Of a stretch of DNA of 64,000 nt, positions 49,579-59,964 are shown one piece after another. Both the position numbers and the translations under genes were made by a program. The first letter of the stretch is position 1. The number at the start of each line of letters is the position of its first letter. The stretch is from Saccharomycopsis malanga (taxonomy: Eukaryota; Ascomycota; Saccharomycetes; Ascoideales; Saccharomycopsidaceae). The notes beneath the pieces are model-generated. The model was not told the DNA's origin. It was given only the letters and a program-made list of their open reading frames with translations, and did no database searches. Location of the stretch: the NCBI GenBank assembly GCA_004014935.1, contig CP025325.1, forward strand, positions 1,860,001-1,924,000, given 5' to 3'.

Positions 49579-50692
49579 ATGCTTCTTGTCAGCCGTAACA
49601 GTATGTTTTAGTCCTTTTTTGTTCAATTCTCCATTTGGATATTTATGTTTCATGTTAAATTAACCAACGACAGCCTCCGGATTAGGAAAAACCTTGTTCC
49701 AAAAATCAAGTCTTGTATCGAGATCAGTGCTCAACAAAAGCACGTCATCAAATCATATACATGTCAGCAGAACGGTGAAGAAGCAGTTTAGCACTAGCAG
49801 CTCTGCATCTTCCACCAGTGCGACAGATCCTTTATTCAAGTATAATATTGCAGTGGCATTTGCTCCAAAAGAACGCGATGAAGATTTCGACTTGGTAAAA
49901 AATCCAACGGGTGAAGATAACTATGTATTGTTCCAGAAAGACTCGAATTTAGTGCTTGGCGTTGCCGATGGTGTAGGAGGCTGGTCTGAGGTGAAAAACT
50001 GTTCTTCTGCTGATATGAGTAGAGAATTATGTGCTTCTACCGCTAAAGCTTTCAATGAGTCGTTGTCCTTAACAAAAAATGCCTCAAAAATCTCACCTGT
50101 AGACCTTTTGAGTGTTGCATACAAGGATATTCAAATTGACAACCGAGTTAAGGTTGGTGGAACTACCATATGTTTTGGCGTGCTTCCAGCACAAAGCAAC
50201 ACTCTTAAAGTGTTGAATCTCGGCGACTCTTGGTGTGGTCTTTTCCGAAACTTCAAATGTGTTCAACAGACCAAGTTTCAAACCCATGGGTTCAACACCC
50301 CATATCAGTTGTCTGTTATTCCAGAAGAGATGCAAAAGGCCGCTGCCAAACAAAATCGTAGATATATATTGGATATGCCTCACCATGCAGATGTATACGA
50401 CTTTAAACTCAAAAGGAACGATGTGGTTGTGTTCGCAACTGATGGATTGACAGATAATATTGTTCCTGAGGATATTGAGGTCTTCTTGAGGGATGAATTC
50501 AATGGTGATATTAATGGTGGTAAAGCAGACTTGCAAAACGTTGCCGACAAATTGGTTTTAGAGACTAAACAGGTTGCTGCTAATCCACACTATCCAAGTC
50601 CTTTCAGTCAGGAATTGAGCGCATTGACCGGCCAGAATTATTCCGGTGGAAAAAAGGATGATATCACTGTGGTTATCCTTAAGGTTGAGTAG
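49579..50692 (+). CDS. PTC7: Mitochondrial type 2C protein phosphatase Ptc7, one intron
   Basis: Exons 49579-49600 and 49674-50692 encode 346 aa. The 73-nt intron has GTATGT, AATTAAC and GACAG. Splicing gives MLLVSRNTSGLGKTLFQKSS and a continuing basic, Ser-rich mitochondrial presequence (SVLNKSTSSNHIHVSRTVKK). The catalytic domain shows PPM motifs: GEDNY, LVLGVADGVGGWSEV, VGGTTICFGVL, LNLGDSWCGLFR, VVVFATDGLTDN and GGKKDDITVVI. Ptc7 dephosphorylates Coq7 to activate coenzyme Q synthesis. In S. cerevisiae a retained intron encodes a membrane isoform; here a retained intron meets a stop within four codons, so that isoform is not possible. Confidence 0.93.
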
Positions 50693-51478
50693 GTGTTGTT
50701 TCTTTTATGTGTATATAAACGTGTCATACAAATTACAAATTTTTGTCTTATGTATATTCAAGCCTATAGCAGTAGACTGCAATTTTGCCCTGAGCTCGTC
50801 GAGCGTGCGCCAGATTTGTAGGTGAAAAATTGTTTAGTTATTGTCGGGAATACATTATTCAAAGCGTTGAATTTAGAATTAAGTATTTCTCGGATTTATT
50901 CCCCCGGCTCTTCAGTTAATCAACATTAACCACATTGATTTGCATCAGAATAGGTTTCCAAAACAGTGGTTATTAAAGAAAAAGCTTACAATATTCATGT
51001 CTATTTGAAAACACCCTTTTTTTAACTGTTTATTACTAGTTTAATTCTACTCATGTGATTCTCTCATTAAAATAAACATTTTACAACCGATGTCTTACTG
51101 ATTCGAGTGCATTCTCATCAGGCAAATGAGTAAAACGCATCTCACCCTAAAAAAGGTTTTGTTTTCCTGGTCTGCTTTCAATACAAAACCATCCTAAATA
51201 TCACACATTTATTGTTAAAATAATTTGGAATCAACTGTAAAAAAAGTAACCGGAATTATGCTAAGCACTTGTAAATACAAAATAATCAAATGTACTTTTA
51301 CGACTGGGGAATTCAGTGGACATGCAAAGCCCTTTAATGCACTTTTTACGAATTAAAGTTAAAATACGCCCAATGGAAATTGCTTACAATCATTGACATA
51401 CAACATGAGAAAATTTATTAATTTACAGCCTGACTATTTCATAATGAGATAAAATACCAACCCAAATTATAAACACTC
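50693..51478. other. Intergenic between convergent PTC7 and NMD2
   Basis: 786 bp of AT-rich tail-to-tail spacer. I see no gene or repeat. Confidence 0.45.
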
Positions 51479-54400
51479 CTATAGAATATTTCCGAGAGAA
51501 TCACGAGCGTTTTCAGTTCTTTCACTTTGTACGGCAGTAGCTTTACGAGCCAGGTTCAATACAATCCGTTTAAGCTTTTCTTGCTCACGAATCTTCGCCT
51601 CCTGCTCTTCAATTTTTTCTCTTACAAACCGCTCTTCCTTGGAAATGTTAATATCTTTAGTTTGGCTCTTTCCGTTCCTATTTCTGCGTACCAAGGTAAA
51701 CTTTACCTTCTGGGAATTTCCATCAGCAATTGATTCATTTGTTGGAGTTGAAACAGTAATTGGCTTAGAATAGTTTCGCTTTACGGTTCCTTGATCATTG
51801 ACTCTTCGAGACTCAATACCTTGCACTATAATGTTGTTCAACTGCATATCCATTTCTCGTTCTATCTTTCTCTGCTGCTGTTCTTTTTTCAACCTGACAT
51901 ACTCTTTTTTAAAAGCATCGTTATTAAACTCCTCTTTTGGAAGTATATCAGCAAGAATATTTTTTTCCTCTTGTGCTTCGTCGTATTCTACTTTTTCGTC
52001 ATCATCGTCTTGTTGGTACGGTTCTAGTTGTTCTTGTTCAGTTAGGGCATCTTGTGGGAGACCAAATACTTTCCGCAACGCCTGAACTACCTCTGAGAAT
52101 GAATGGTTGTAAACATAAAGCAGCTCCATGTCTTGGTAAAATGCATTGATCTTAAAAGTGACATCAGTCGGAATAGGTTGCTTTTTTGTTAAAATATAAT
52201 AATTCAAAAGCAAAAGAGCATGCCTATAATTATTGAAAAACTGGCTTTTGAATTCGTTATTATCACCAAAATCATTCAAATTTTTGAATGTACCGAGGAA
52301 CGTCATGAGAAGACTGATTCTAAAGTAGTCATCGGACGGATCTAATGTATTATTCCACCCTTTCGTAGGGATACCTGGGTAACCAAAGGTGATTAGCTTG
52401 TTTACAGTTTTCACCATGATTTGCAACTGTAACTGCAAGTCTTGCTGAGATTCAAAACCCAAAAGCAATATCTCTGCCAAATACTTTATATGGGACATAC
52501 GGACCCGGTTATATTTGTATTCAAACACTTCTAATCCTCGCTGCACTTTTTCTAAAAGCGAATCCATAACAAGGGTCAACAACGAAGAGGAGTGATTGGA
52601 AAGCCAATGAAGCATCTTGACTAAAATGTGGATATTTTCGTATGGCAACTGTTCAGGCGATGTGAAAACAAATAGAATAAAATCAATATTATCAGTCAGA
52701 TCCAAAGCAAGTATACGATACAAAATTTCTGGCCATGTGCGACTATTCAACTCCTTGAGTATCAAAGTATTTACAAACTGTTGTTCAGGGGTTTTGGCGG
52801 CTTTCTGGTATATGAGAGAGCTCTGATTTATGGATCGTAAAGGAGTAGGTACCACCGACAACAAGAGAGTATCAATGGCCATTCTAATGTTAAGGGTCAA
52901 CGTTTTGTCTTCCCTCTTTTTGGTACGTAACAAATCCAACATGTCTTGCATGAGTAGTTTACTTTCTGGTCCGTTAGCATAGTACAAGAACCGGCCGCAC
53001 TGGTCAAAGTATACGTTCAATAAATCCACATTATTGGTTTCTTCGATGTTCATGATCAAAGCCCTGATCTTATGGAACACAACATACAATTCAATAAGGT
53101 TAAACTTGACCATTTCTGAGAAATAATGAACGTTTTTCACATTCATTTTAGTGGCTTCAGGACTAAAAATTTGGTACCGGAAAGAAGCATCTAGTTTTTC
53201 AACAAGATGAGAAATGAGATCTGGCAAAAGTTTACGGTTCACGGCCAAAAAACGAGCGTAATATTTTACCTGGCTCAAGTTTTGATTCATGAGAAACACC
53301 TTCAAAATTCTGTTTTTTGATGCTTTGTTATTTAATCTTTTCTGCCAATAGTCTTTACTAATCTCATCACTCTCCTGTTGTGAGTTACAGTCTTCTAATC
53401 TAACCAACAATTTAGTCATTTCCATACCCATATCATTTTTATTCTCTGCACCAGGTAAAATTGTTTGAGTCTTCTTATCGAACACATCTTCTGGTACGCT
53501 TTCCGTTATATCAGGCACTTCAGTATAGAATCTGCGCTCTTCATCGTTCTGCCAGATTATCACTCCTTCAGCTGTGACGTTAAGGTTTTCGTTACTATCA
53601 CTAGCAGCTGTGTTGAGGTAAATTTCACCGTCTTCTCCTATAAGATCCTCGTTTAACTCAGGTAACACTAATGGGTCCACTCCAATTGTCTCACTCAATA
53701 TATGACATAGACGTTTGTACCTCTCGAACAATTCGCTTCTTAAGTCATAACTGGCGTTCAAGTTTTCTGAGGGTCTACCTGTAATCACACTGGCGCTTTT
53801 GATCTTTACCTTGAGTTTGAATAAGTTCTGGTGCATCTTCAAAGTGTATTTAAAGAACACTGTAGCATAATATTTCAATAATTCATAAAGATGTTGTTGA
53901 ACTGCTGAAGAAAGCAATTTATCGGTAAATTTGTCCTCCTCACTAAAGTCTGGTTCAGGTGCTAACAAATTCCCATACCGAGTTAAAAAACTAATTATGA
54001 TGGCGATATTGGTACCAAAGCGGGCTTCAAAAGTGACAATCTCACGCAATACCATCTCCAACACATCGAAAGTAGCATTTTCATTACTTAGAAGCAGTTT
54101 CTGAAAACCCTGGGTTACAAAATCTGGATAAATGTCAATGTTCTCGGCATCAAGCTTGTCAAAAAGCCCTACAAGATAAAAGTCTACTAAAAGGCGTAAA
54201 AAGTTCTTTTGCCGAGCTATCCGTTGCTCATCGTCCTTGGTGAGTCTTATATTATCATCAAATGCCCCAAAGTTCTTTGGTGCAGGCATATCAAACACTT
54301 CAAGCACCTGAACCTGGAATAACCATGTGAAGCGCGATGCAAATCTCTGGTGTAACAATGACACCACCTCTACAGCCGCAGCAACATCCTCAGTTCTCGT

Positions 54401-54658
54401 GATCTTAGAAACGCCCTCAAAAATTGCATTGCAAAGCTCTGTCAAATATTTTTCTAAAGATAAGGAAGCAATGTCCTTCAAATGGTCTTTATAATTCTCT
54501 TTGGTAATCGGATTTCTGATCTTCTTTATAAACGCCGTATTCTTTTTCAAAGATGTTTCTAATCCACGATTCTTCGAGCCTAATGTTCCCTCAGTGTCTT
54601 CATCCCATGCCGCACAATTAAGCTCCCTTAGCGCTAATTTTCGTTCGTCTGTCGCCAT
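51479..54658 (-). CDS. NMD2: Nonsense-mediated decay factor Nmd2/Upf2
   Basis: A 1059-aa protein with three MIF4G domains (about 30-270, 430-640 and 650-850). Family landmarks are LNCAAWDEDTEGTLGSKNRG at the N-terminus, SLEKYLTELCNAIFEGVSKI, AAVEVVSLLHQRF and FYTEVPDITESVPE. Further blocks are NKASKNRILKVFLMNQNLSQ, VHYFSEMVKFNLIELYVVFH and TPEQQFVNTLILKEL. An acidic stretch (QQDDDDEKVEYDEAQEEKN) is shorter than in S. cerevisiae. It precedes the C-terminal Upf1-binding region KFTLVRRNRNGKSQTKDINI. Upf2 bridges Upf1 and Upf3 in NMD. Confidence 0.93.
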   Translation of the reverse strand: MATDERKLALRELNCAAWDEDTEGTLGSKNRGLETSLKKNTAFIKKIRNPITKENYKDHLKDIASLSLEKYLTELCNAIFEGVSKITRTEDVAAAVEVVSLLHQRFASRFTWLFQVQVLEVFDMPAPKNFGAFDDNIRLTKDDEQRIARQKNFLRLLVDFYLVGLFDKLDAENIDIYPDFVTQGFQKLLLSNENATFDVLEMVLREIVTFEARFGTNIAIIISFLTRYGNLLAPEPDFSEEDKFTDKLLSSAVQQHLYELLKYYATVFFKYTLKMHQNLFKLKVKIKSASVITGRPSENLNASYDLRSELFERYKRLCHILSETIGVDPLVLPELNEDLIGEDGEIYLNTAASDSNENLNVTAEGVIIWQNDEERRFYTEVPDITESVPEDVFDKKTQTILPGAENKNDMGMEMTKLLVRLEDCNSQQESDEISKDYWQKRLNNKASKNRILKVFLMNQNLSQVKYYARFLAVNRKLLPDLISHLVEKLDASFRYQIFSPEATKMNVKNVHYFSEMVKFNLIELYVVFHKIRALIMNIEETNNVDLLNVYFDQCGRFLYYANGPESKLLMQDMLDLLRTKKREDKTLTLNIRMAIDTLLLSVVPTPLRSINQSSLIYQKAAKTPEQQFVNTLILKELNSRTWPEILYRILALDLTDNIDFILFVFTSPEQLPYENIHILVKMLHWLSNHSSSLLTLVMDSLLEKVQRGLEVFEYKYNRVRMSHIKYLAEILLLGFESQQDLQLQLQIMVKTVNKLITFGYPGIPTKGWNNTLDPSDDYFRISLLMTFLGTFKNLNDFGDNNEFKSQFFNNYRHALLLLNYYILTKKQPIPTDVTFKINAFYQDMELLYVYNHSFSEVVQALRKVFGLPQDALTEQEQLEPYQQDDDDEKVEYDEAQEEKNILADILPKEEFNNDAFKKEYVRLKKEQQQRKIEREMDMQLNNIIVQGIESRRVNDQGTVKRNYSKPITVSTPTNESIADGNSQKVKFTLVRRNRNGKSQTKDINISKEERFVREKIEEQEAKIREQEKLKRIVLNLARKATAVQSERTENARDSLGNIL

Positions 54659-55445
54659 CTCTCTTTTTATCTCAATAAGTGTTTATGTCCTTTCGTTATA
54701 TCACAATAAAAAAGCTCCATTAGATCATCGGGACCTTTACTTCTCTGCGTAGAATTCTAATCGTGATCCTTTGGCTAAATTCAAGAATAAACATAAATCC
54801 ACTAATTTATTGCCCTTTCATATATATGATGAATGAATCATAAAACACTTCGCATTTGTCGAAGACAATTTATTTTGGCAGTTTTTATACCAAATGTCCG
54901 GAAATTGTTAAGGGCGCGCGAAAATGAGGCCATGGAGGATATATTGATATACTGGAAAGTTGAAGTTTACGAAGAATGAAAAGTTCACATCCATTCAAAA
55001 AGTTTTTTAAAAGGTTTTTTATTTGTAATTTGTGAAAAAGCACTTGCGATTACTCTTGATTTATAGATTACTAAAGCTTACTTAATATATCATTCTTCAA
55101 TGTCTTACCATTGTATTTAATATTGACAATATATCAACGATAATGAAATGTCGAATTTAATCAATAATGATATTTGCATGTAAAAAAAGTATCCCACAGC
55201 CCTATTTATGCATCTAGAAGTTCGGAAGATTATTAATAGAACGTAAGATATTTCAATCTCCAATATTAAACGAGCGCAAACGTATTGTTTTATTGGATTA
55301 ATATGTATACTTTAAACGCAGCCATCCACGTATCCAAATTGTTATTAAATCAAACCTTAGAAAAAAAATACATTCATTAGATAATACTGCTCAAAACATC
55401 TTATTTAGGCAGACAGACAGATTGCTAGCAAGCGGCTATATAGGT
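54659..55445. other. Intergenic between NMD2 and PEP7
   Basis: 787 bp holding the NMD2 promoter and the PEP7 3' end. AT-rich, with no supported gene. Confidence 0.45.
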
Positions 55446-57572
55446 CTAGGAAAAAGCGTATTCATCACCTAGTTTAAGGCGAATTTCTTCAATTCTACTC
55501 TCAAGCTCACGAGTGTTTTCATTCAACGTAACAACCTGATCGAATTTACGTTCTTTTTTGGCAGAGGAAATCATTTGCTCAATCAAAAATTGCTGTTCTT
55601 TTAAAATCATGAGTTCCTCGCGAAGCTCCTTGATTTGTTGAATTGATACTTTGGGTGCTGCAGAGTCTTCTAGACTCACAATGCTAACTGTATGAGTGTC
55701 TTCCGGATTTTTTCTTCCTGAAGTCATAGGCAGTTTACTATCAATAATCTTTATGGCCCGTTTCGACAGTTTCTGTCGCTGAACCAATAAGTCTTGAAAC
55801 GACTTCAAGGGATGGGTATTTGTCTGTAAAAAGTTTAGCGAAAATAGTCTGATGGATGCAATTAGTTGTGCTGTATTACTAGAAGTGGGCTCGATAAGTA
55901 GGATTTTTTTGCTGGTCTTCTCAAAGTTGGTAAGGAACTTTGTAAGCAGTCTTCTCAAAGATTCCAACAGATTGAGAACTTCGTCTTCGTCAATGTTGGA
56001 TGTAGGAGTCTCAAGCAACCGAAGGAGCTCGTCGAATTTCGGCATCAAAGTCTGGACTTTGGTTTTTATGGCTAACAATGCTTCAATTTCCTGGACAACA
56101 GGAACACTGCGGCTTTGCAAATCCTGCTGGAACATTTTTTTTTTAAACAACAGTTCTTTGCAGTTAAGGCATATTCTTAAAGTTTCTGAAGGGGCAAACT
56201 TTGAAGCTACCTGGCCGTAAAGAGATTGGTTTGCTGGGGTAACAAGTAAGGGTAGAAGTAACGACACTGGGACATCCATTGAGCATTTATTATCACATAC
56301 GACTGAGCCACAGAGCCTACAATGGTGTTTACGGAGCAACAACCTATTGAACTCTTCAGCACATATTTCGCAGTTGTTGACATCAGCATCGTCTTGCCAA
56401 TATGACATGAAGGAGTTTGTTAACTTGCGTTTTGCCTCATTGAACACAATAAGTCTGACAAGACTATTTTTATTTATATAATAGTACTGATGATAGATGT
56501 CCATCAACAGATTCAAGTATGATTCTGCTCTTCTGTATATTTTTAGATGAGCTAGCTTATGGCCCTCAATTTTTGTAGAACGCATTTTTTTGAAGCTACT
56601 GGTGACATCAAAACACGTACCTGAGGAGTTTTCGTTTTTTGTATAACAGGGCCGAGCTTCATAGCAGTTAAAACAACACTGGAGCCAGATTCCATTTACA
56701 GGATCAAACTTACCAGAAGCATTGATTTTCATGGAATTCTGTAGATGTGAAGAGCAGAATACTTTCCCACAAGAAAAACAGTTGTTCTTGTAGTTTTCGG
56801 CATTATACAGAGGTCTGGGCGAAGTTCTCTGAGTGTTCAGTTTAGGACTACTAGAATGAGAATTACTGGGCTTGTATTTTATTGTATTGTGACAGGTTAA
56901 TTCTGAACACACATTATTGTGTCTAGGTGATAGTTTCTGCCATTTGGACTTGTCAATGCCACGTTCTACCTGGGTACGATACCGTTTTGCGAGTTTTGGA
57001 GAGTTTTGCTCAGACTGCTCGGAAAGTGACGAGGAAGATGAGTTTGGAGTAAGAAGCAAATCGTTGATGTTCAAAAGACTGTTGTTGATTTCTTTAATGT
57101 TGAAATTGTTATTTTCGAAGAGTTTTACATTAGGCATTTTAATTTTGTTTTTGATCCAAGATTTTATCATATCTTCATCAAACAAAGCATCATTACTTTT
57201 TACAATGTTGTTGTCCAGCGCAAGAGATGTCTCATCTACTAAATGGGTGTCATCTATATGCTGGTTGAGTTGGTGAAGATTTACCATCCGCAAGTTGCAT
57301 ATTGGACATTCTATGAGCTCCTCGGCGGAAGCATCTTGGTTTGTAGGCTGGGGTTCAAAAGTTTGTCCTGTATTTACTAGAGAGCTTTGTCGTGAAGATC
57401 CGGGCTCATTTCGTGGTATATCTGAGGTTTTTGATGAATTATTTTGAGAATTTTCAATATCAGTTTGAGATGCTCTCAGTTGAACCCTTAAAGAGTGTAC
57501 CGACAGTGACGAGTCTAGTTCCACTGATCCCAAAACCCGCCTAGATGGTTTTCGATCCTTCAACACGCTCAT
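55446..57572 (-). CDS. PEP7: Endosomal FYVE protein Pep7/Vac1
   Basis: A 708-aa protein. An N-terminal C2H2 finger (C89-x2-C92...H105...H110, ECPICNLRMVNLHQLNQHID) is followed by a Ser-rich linker with SP sites. Next comes a degenerate FYVE-like zinc region (NNCFSCGKVFCSSHLQNSM ... WLQCCFNCYEARPCY). The canonical FYVE domain carries RKHHCRLCGSVVCDNKC and LRICLNCKELLF. C-terminal coiled coils end in EELMILKEQQFLIEQMISSA. Pep7 binds PI3P, Vps45, Pep12 and Vps21 and tethers Golgi vesicles at endosomes. It shares a 168-bp divergent promoter with another trafficking gene. Confidence 0.92.
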   Translation of the reverse strand: MSVLKDRKPSRRVLGSVELDSSLSVHSLRVQLRASQTDIENSQNNSSKTSDIPRNEPGSSRQSSLVNTGQTFEPQPTNQDASAEELIECPICNLRMVNLHQLNQHIDDTHLVDETSLALDNNIVKSNDALFDEDMIKSWIKNKIKMPNVKLFENNNFNIKEINNSLLNINDLLLTPNSSSSSLSEQSEQNSPKLAKRYRTQVERGIDKSKWQKLSPRHNNVCSELTCHNTIKYKPSNSHSSSPKLNTQRTSPRPLYNAENYKNNCFSCGKVFCSSHLQNSMKINASGKFDPVNGIWLQCCFNCYEARPCYTKNENSSGTCFDVTSSFKKMRSTKIEGHKLAHLKIYRRAESYLNLLMDIYHQYYYINKNSLVRLIVFNEAKRKLTNSFMSYWQDDADVNNCEICAEEFNRLLLRKHHCRLCGSVVCDNKCSMDVPVSLLLPLLVTPANQSLYGQVASKFAPSETLRICLNCKELLFKKKMFQQDLQSRSVPVVQEIEALLAIKTKVQTLMPKFDELLRLLETPTSNIDEDEVLNLLESLRRLLTKFLTNFEKTSKKILLIEPTSSNTAQLIASIRLFSLNFLQTNTHPLKSFQDLLVQRQKLSKRAIKIIDSKLPMTSGRKNPEDTHTVSIVSLEDSAAPKVSIQQIKELREELMILKEQQFLIEQMISSAKKERKFDQVVTLNENTRELESRIEEIRLKLGDEYAFS

Positions 57573-57740
57573 AAGACTCTAATATTGGCATGAGTAAAGT
57601 GGCGATAGTATTGTACTATTTGATGATGACATGTGCAGTTATGATGGTTGTGGGGCGGGGCTGCTAGTACGGAAAAGTTTATAACACGAGTTGATAGATG
57701 CAGCGAGTAAAAGTGCTGATGATGGCAAGGCAAATAGGCC

Positions 57741-59597
57741 ATGGATCAGGGGAAAATGGGAGAGAACAAGAGTGAAGGGGTTACTCGGAAGGAAATAGAA
57801 GTTAGTGGTGACTTTGCTAGAGTTGATGTCGAGACTTCTGAGAAGATGTGTGGTGACATTGATAATAAAGAGGATATTGATGGAATTGATGATGATGAAA
57901 GTAACAAGAATAATGTAAAAGAAGAAATGGATGAGGGCGAGGGTGATAGTGGAGATATTTTGGATGGGAATAAAGAAATGAAAGAATGTGGAGAAAATAA
58001 ACAAAAAAATGTGAATACAGAAGTTATGAAGGTACAAGAAAGTAAAAGTAATAATAAAGAATTCATCAATGATGTAGATGTAGATGAAAATGAAAATGAA
58101 ACAAAGGATGAAATAGATACAAAACATATTGGTCACGAAAATGCACAAAATAGCATACAAAATAATGATCAACATATTGATGATAATGAAAACGATGATG
58201 AAGACGATTTTGGCGATTTCTCAGATGCCTCATTTGATGACTTTGAAGCCGCGAGCCCTGTTGTGGTGCCTGTAGAACAACTTCCATCGAACAGCCACAC
58301 CAAACTTCCCGAGAGTATCTTTCAAAACACGGAAAAGTTGAATGTGATTGTGTCCAATCTTATAGCAAATGTATATCCTGTTGATCTTCAGGAACCTGAA
58401 CAGCCTACAAAATCAGACACAGTTGTTCCTCGTAAAATCCTTTCGCCAAGGTCAGAGGCTCTTTGGAAAGAATTGGTATCCATTCCACGGCTTGCTCCTC
58501 CTGACTGGAAACGTAGTTCTATCAGAAGACATTTCCTCATCAGTATAGGTGTTCCTATTGATTTGGACGAGGTGTTGCCTACAAATGCTCCAGTGGACAT
58601 GAAAAGCCCTTCCATTGCTAGCAACACGTTTCAGTTTGTATTTGGATCCAGTAAACTGGCATTTCCAAAGGGTGTTAGTCAGGAGCAAAGTAAGGAGACT
58701 GTTGCTAAAAATGTTGAGACAAAGGACTCAAAGGGCGAAGAGCAAGCAGAGAAGGAAGATGTTTTGGAAAAGAAAGAGGTGTCAGAAAATGAGCCAAAAG
58801 AGAAATTAGACAAAGAAGTTTTGGAAGATGGAAAACAAGAAGTAGAAGAACAAGAACAAGGACAAAATGCAAAACAAGAGGTAGAAGAACAAGCACAAGA
58901 TGCAAAACAAAATGTAGACAAACAACATGTTTCCGTTCAATCATCAGAAAGTGATGAAAAATTAGAAAAAGACCAACAGAATGAACAACAGGAAAAGAGT
59001 GAAGACAACGACTTGGGAAATATCAATCCATTCAATAGCTCATCAACAAGCGGTTCAACAAACACAAGTCCTGTAAATAAAAGACTTCTGCAAGAGTCTA
59101 TGGACAGTTTACCGGTTGAAAAAATCACCACTAAGAACAATCAAAATATACCGCAAACTTTGCATGATATAAATGAATATTCTGATGAAAACACCATTTT
59201 CATTAGATCCCGCGACGAGCTCTCCATTTCAGACTCTGAATACCAGCAGATCATTGCCAATACTAACAGTACGCTTTCTCAGGTGGAGGAGAACTTACAA
59301 TCTGCAACATATTACGAGACGCTCTTCAGCGACGGGAAACATGATGAGCTCGCGAATATTCTCGAGCAGCTCCAAAAATATGAAAGCACATTAGAAAAAA
59401 CGCTTTCAGTGTGGGGTGACCATTTGCACAGTCTAAATAAGGACCACGAAACATTTGAGGCTGTAGTAGAAAACGTTGTTGGATATACTCAAAAGGTGCG
59501 CCGCGAAGAAAGCTCCAAGAACAGCAAGGAGCTTCACCGCAAGCTTAAGCATCAGTCACAGGCCAACAAGAAGACCGGCTTTTTTTGGAATAATTGA
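57741..59597 (+). CDS. DUF5102 / Laa2-like AP-1 clathrin-adaptor accessory protein
   Basis: A 618-aa, very acidic protein. The N-terminal ~155 residues are Asp/Glu/Lys/Asn low complexity, ending in DDEDDFGDFSDASFDDFEAA, a FGDF-type gamma-ear binding motif. A conserved block follows: SEALWKELVSIPRLAPPDWK, RSSIRRHFLISIGVPIDLDE. This is typical of the fungal DUF5102 family containing yeast Laa2 (YBL010C). A Lys/Glu/Gln repeat region (QEVEEQEQGQNAKQEVEEQA) precedes a C-terminal coiled-coil domain. Laa2 recruits Laa1 and AP-1 to Golgi/endosome membranes. Assignment is from motif architecture. It is divergent from PEP7. Confidence 0.7.
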   Translation: MDQGKMGENKSEGVTRKEIEVSGDFARVDVETSEKMCGDIDNKEDIDGIDDDESNKNNVKEEMDEGEGDSGDILDGNKEMKECGENKQKNVNTEVMKVQESKSNNKEFINDVDVDENENETKDEIDTKHIGHENAQNSIQNNDQHIDDNENDDEDDFGDFSDASFDDFEAASPVVVPVEQLPSNSHTKLPESIFQNTEKLNVIVSNLIANVYPVDLQEPEQPTKSDTVVPRKILSPRSEALWKELVSIPRLAPPDWKRSSIRRHFLISIGVPIDLDEVLPTNAPVDMKSPSIASNTFQFVFGSSKLAFPKGVSQEQSKETVAKNVETKDSKGEEQAEKEDVLEKKEVSENEPKEKLDKEVLEDGKQEVEEQEQGQNAKQEVEEQAQDAKQNVDKQHVSVQSSESDEKLEKDQQNEQQEKSEDNDLGNINPFNSSSTSGSTNTSPVNKRLLQESMDSLPVEKITTKNNQNIPQTLHDINEYSDENTIFIRSRDELSISDSEYQQIIANTNSTLSQVEENLQSATYYETLFSDGKHDELANILEQLQKYESTLEKTLSVWGDHLHSLNKDHETFEAVVENVVGYTQKVRREESSKNSKELHRKLKHQSQANKKTGFFWNN

Positions 59598-59964
59598 TTA
59601 GGTTGAAAACTGTATAGTGCGTTGTAATTTATAGACTAGTATGTTCTATATTTAAAGCTGTTATTGCATTTTTCAATTGACTTTTTGAATTGTATTTACT
59701 ATCTGTACTTTTCGATTTTTCATAGCAAATGCGTTTCTGTTTGAATTGTGTAGAGGATTGGTATACATTCATTTTCAGTATTAGATTTTATCAAATGTTG
59801 TTGGAAAAATGTAGAAACAAATGGAGCTTCCTTAAAAAGATTCCGGAAACTGTAGGAACAAATAGAATATCCCTGCTGAATCATAGGTTTTATAACAGTG
59901 TCAAAAAGTTGCCGTGTTTACTCTACACAAATCACTAGTTGGTTACTCGTTGAGATTTCACAGT
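59598..59964. other. 3' flank of the Laa2-like gene
   Basis: About 370 bp of AT-rich sequence with no supported gene, ending at the (ATT)n tail of repeat copy C. Confidence 0.4.

Noticed and set aside
49645-49790. Alternative plus-strand frame starting MFHVKLTNDSLRIRKN before PTC7
   Set aside because: It is out of frame with the phosphatase and lacks homology; splicing to the ATG at 49579 gives a proper mitochondrial presequence.
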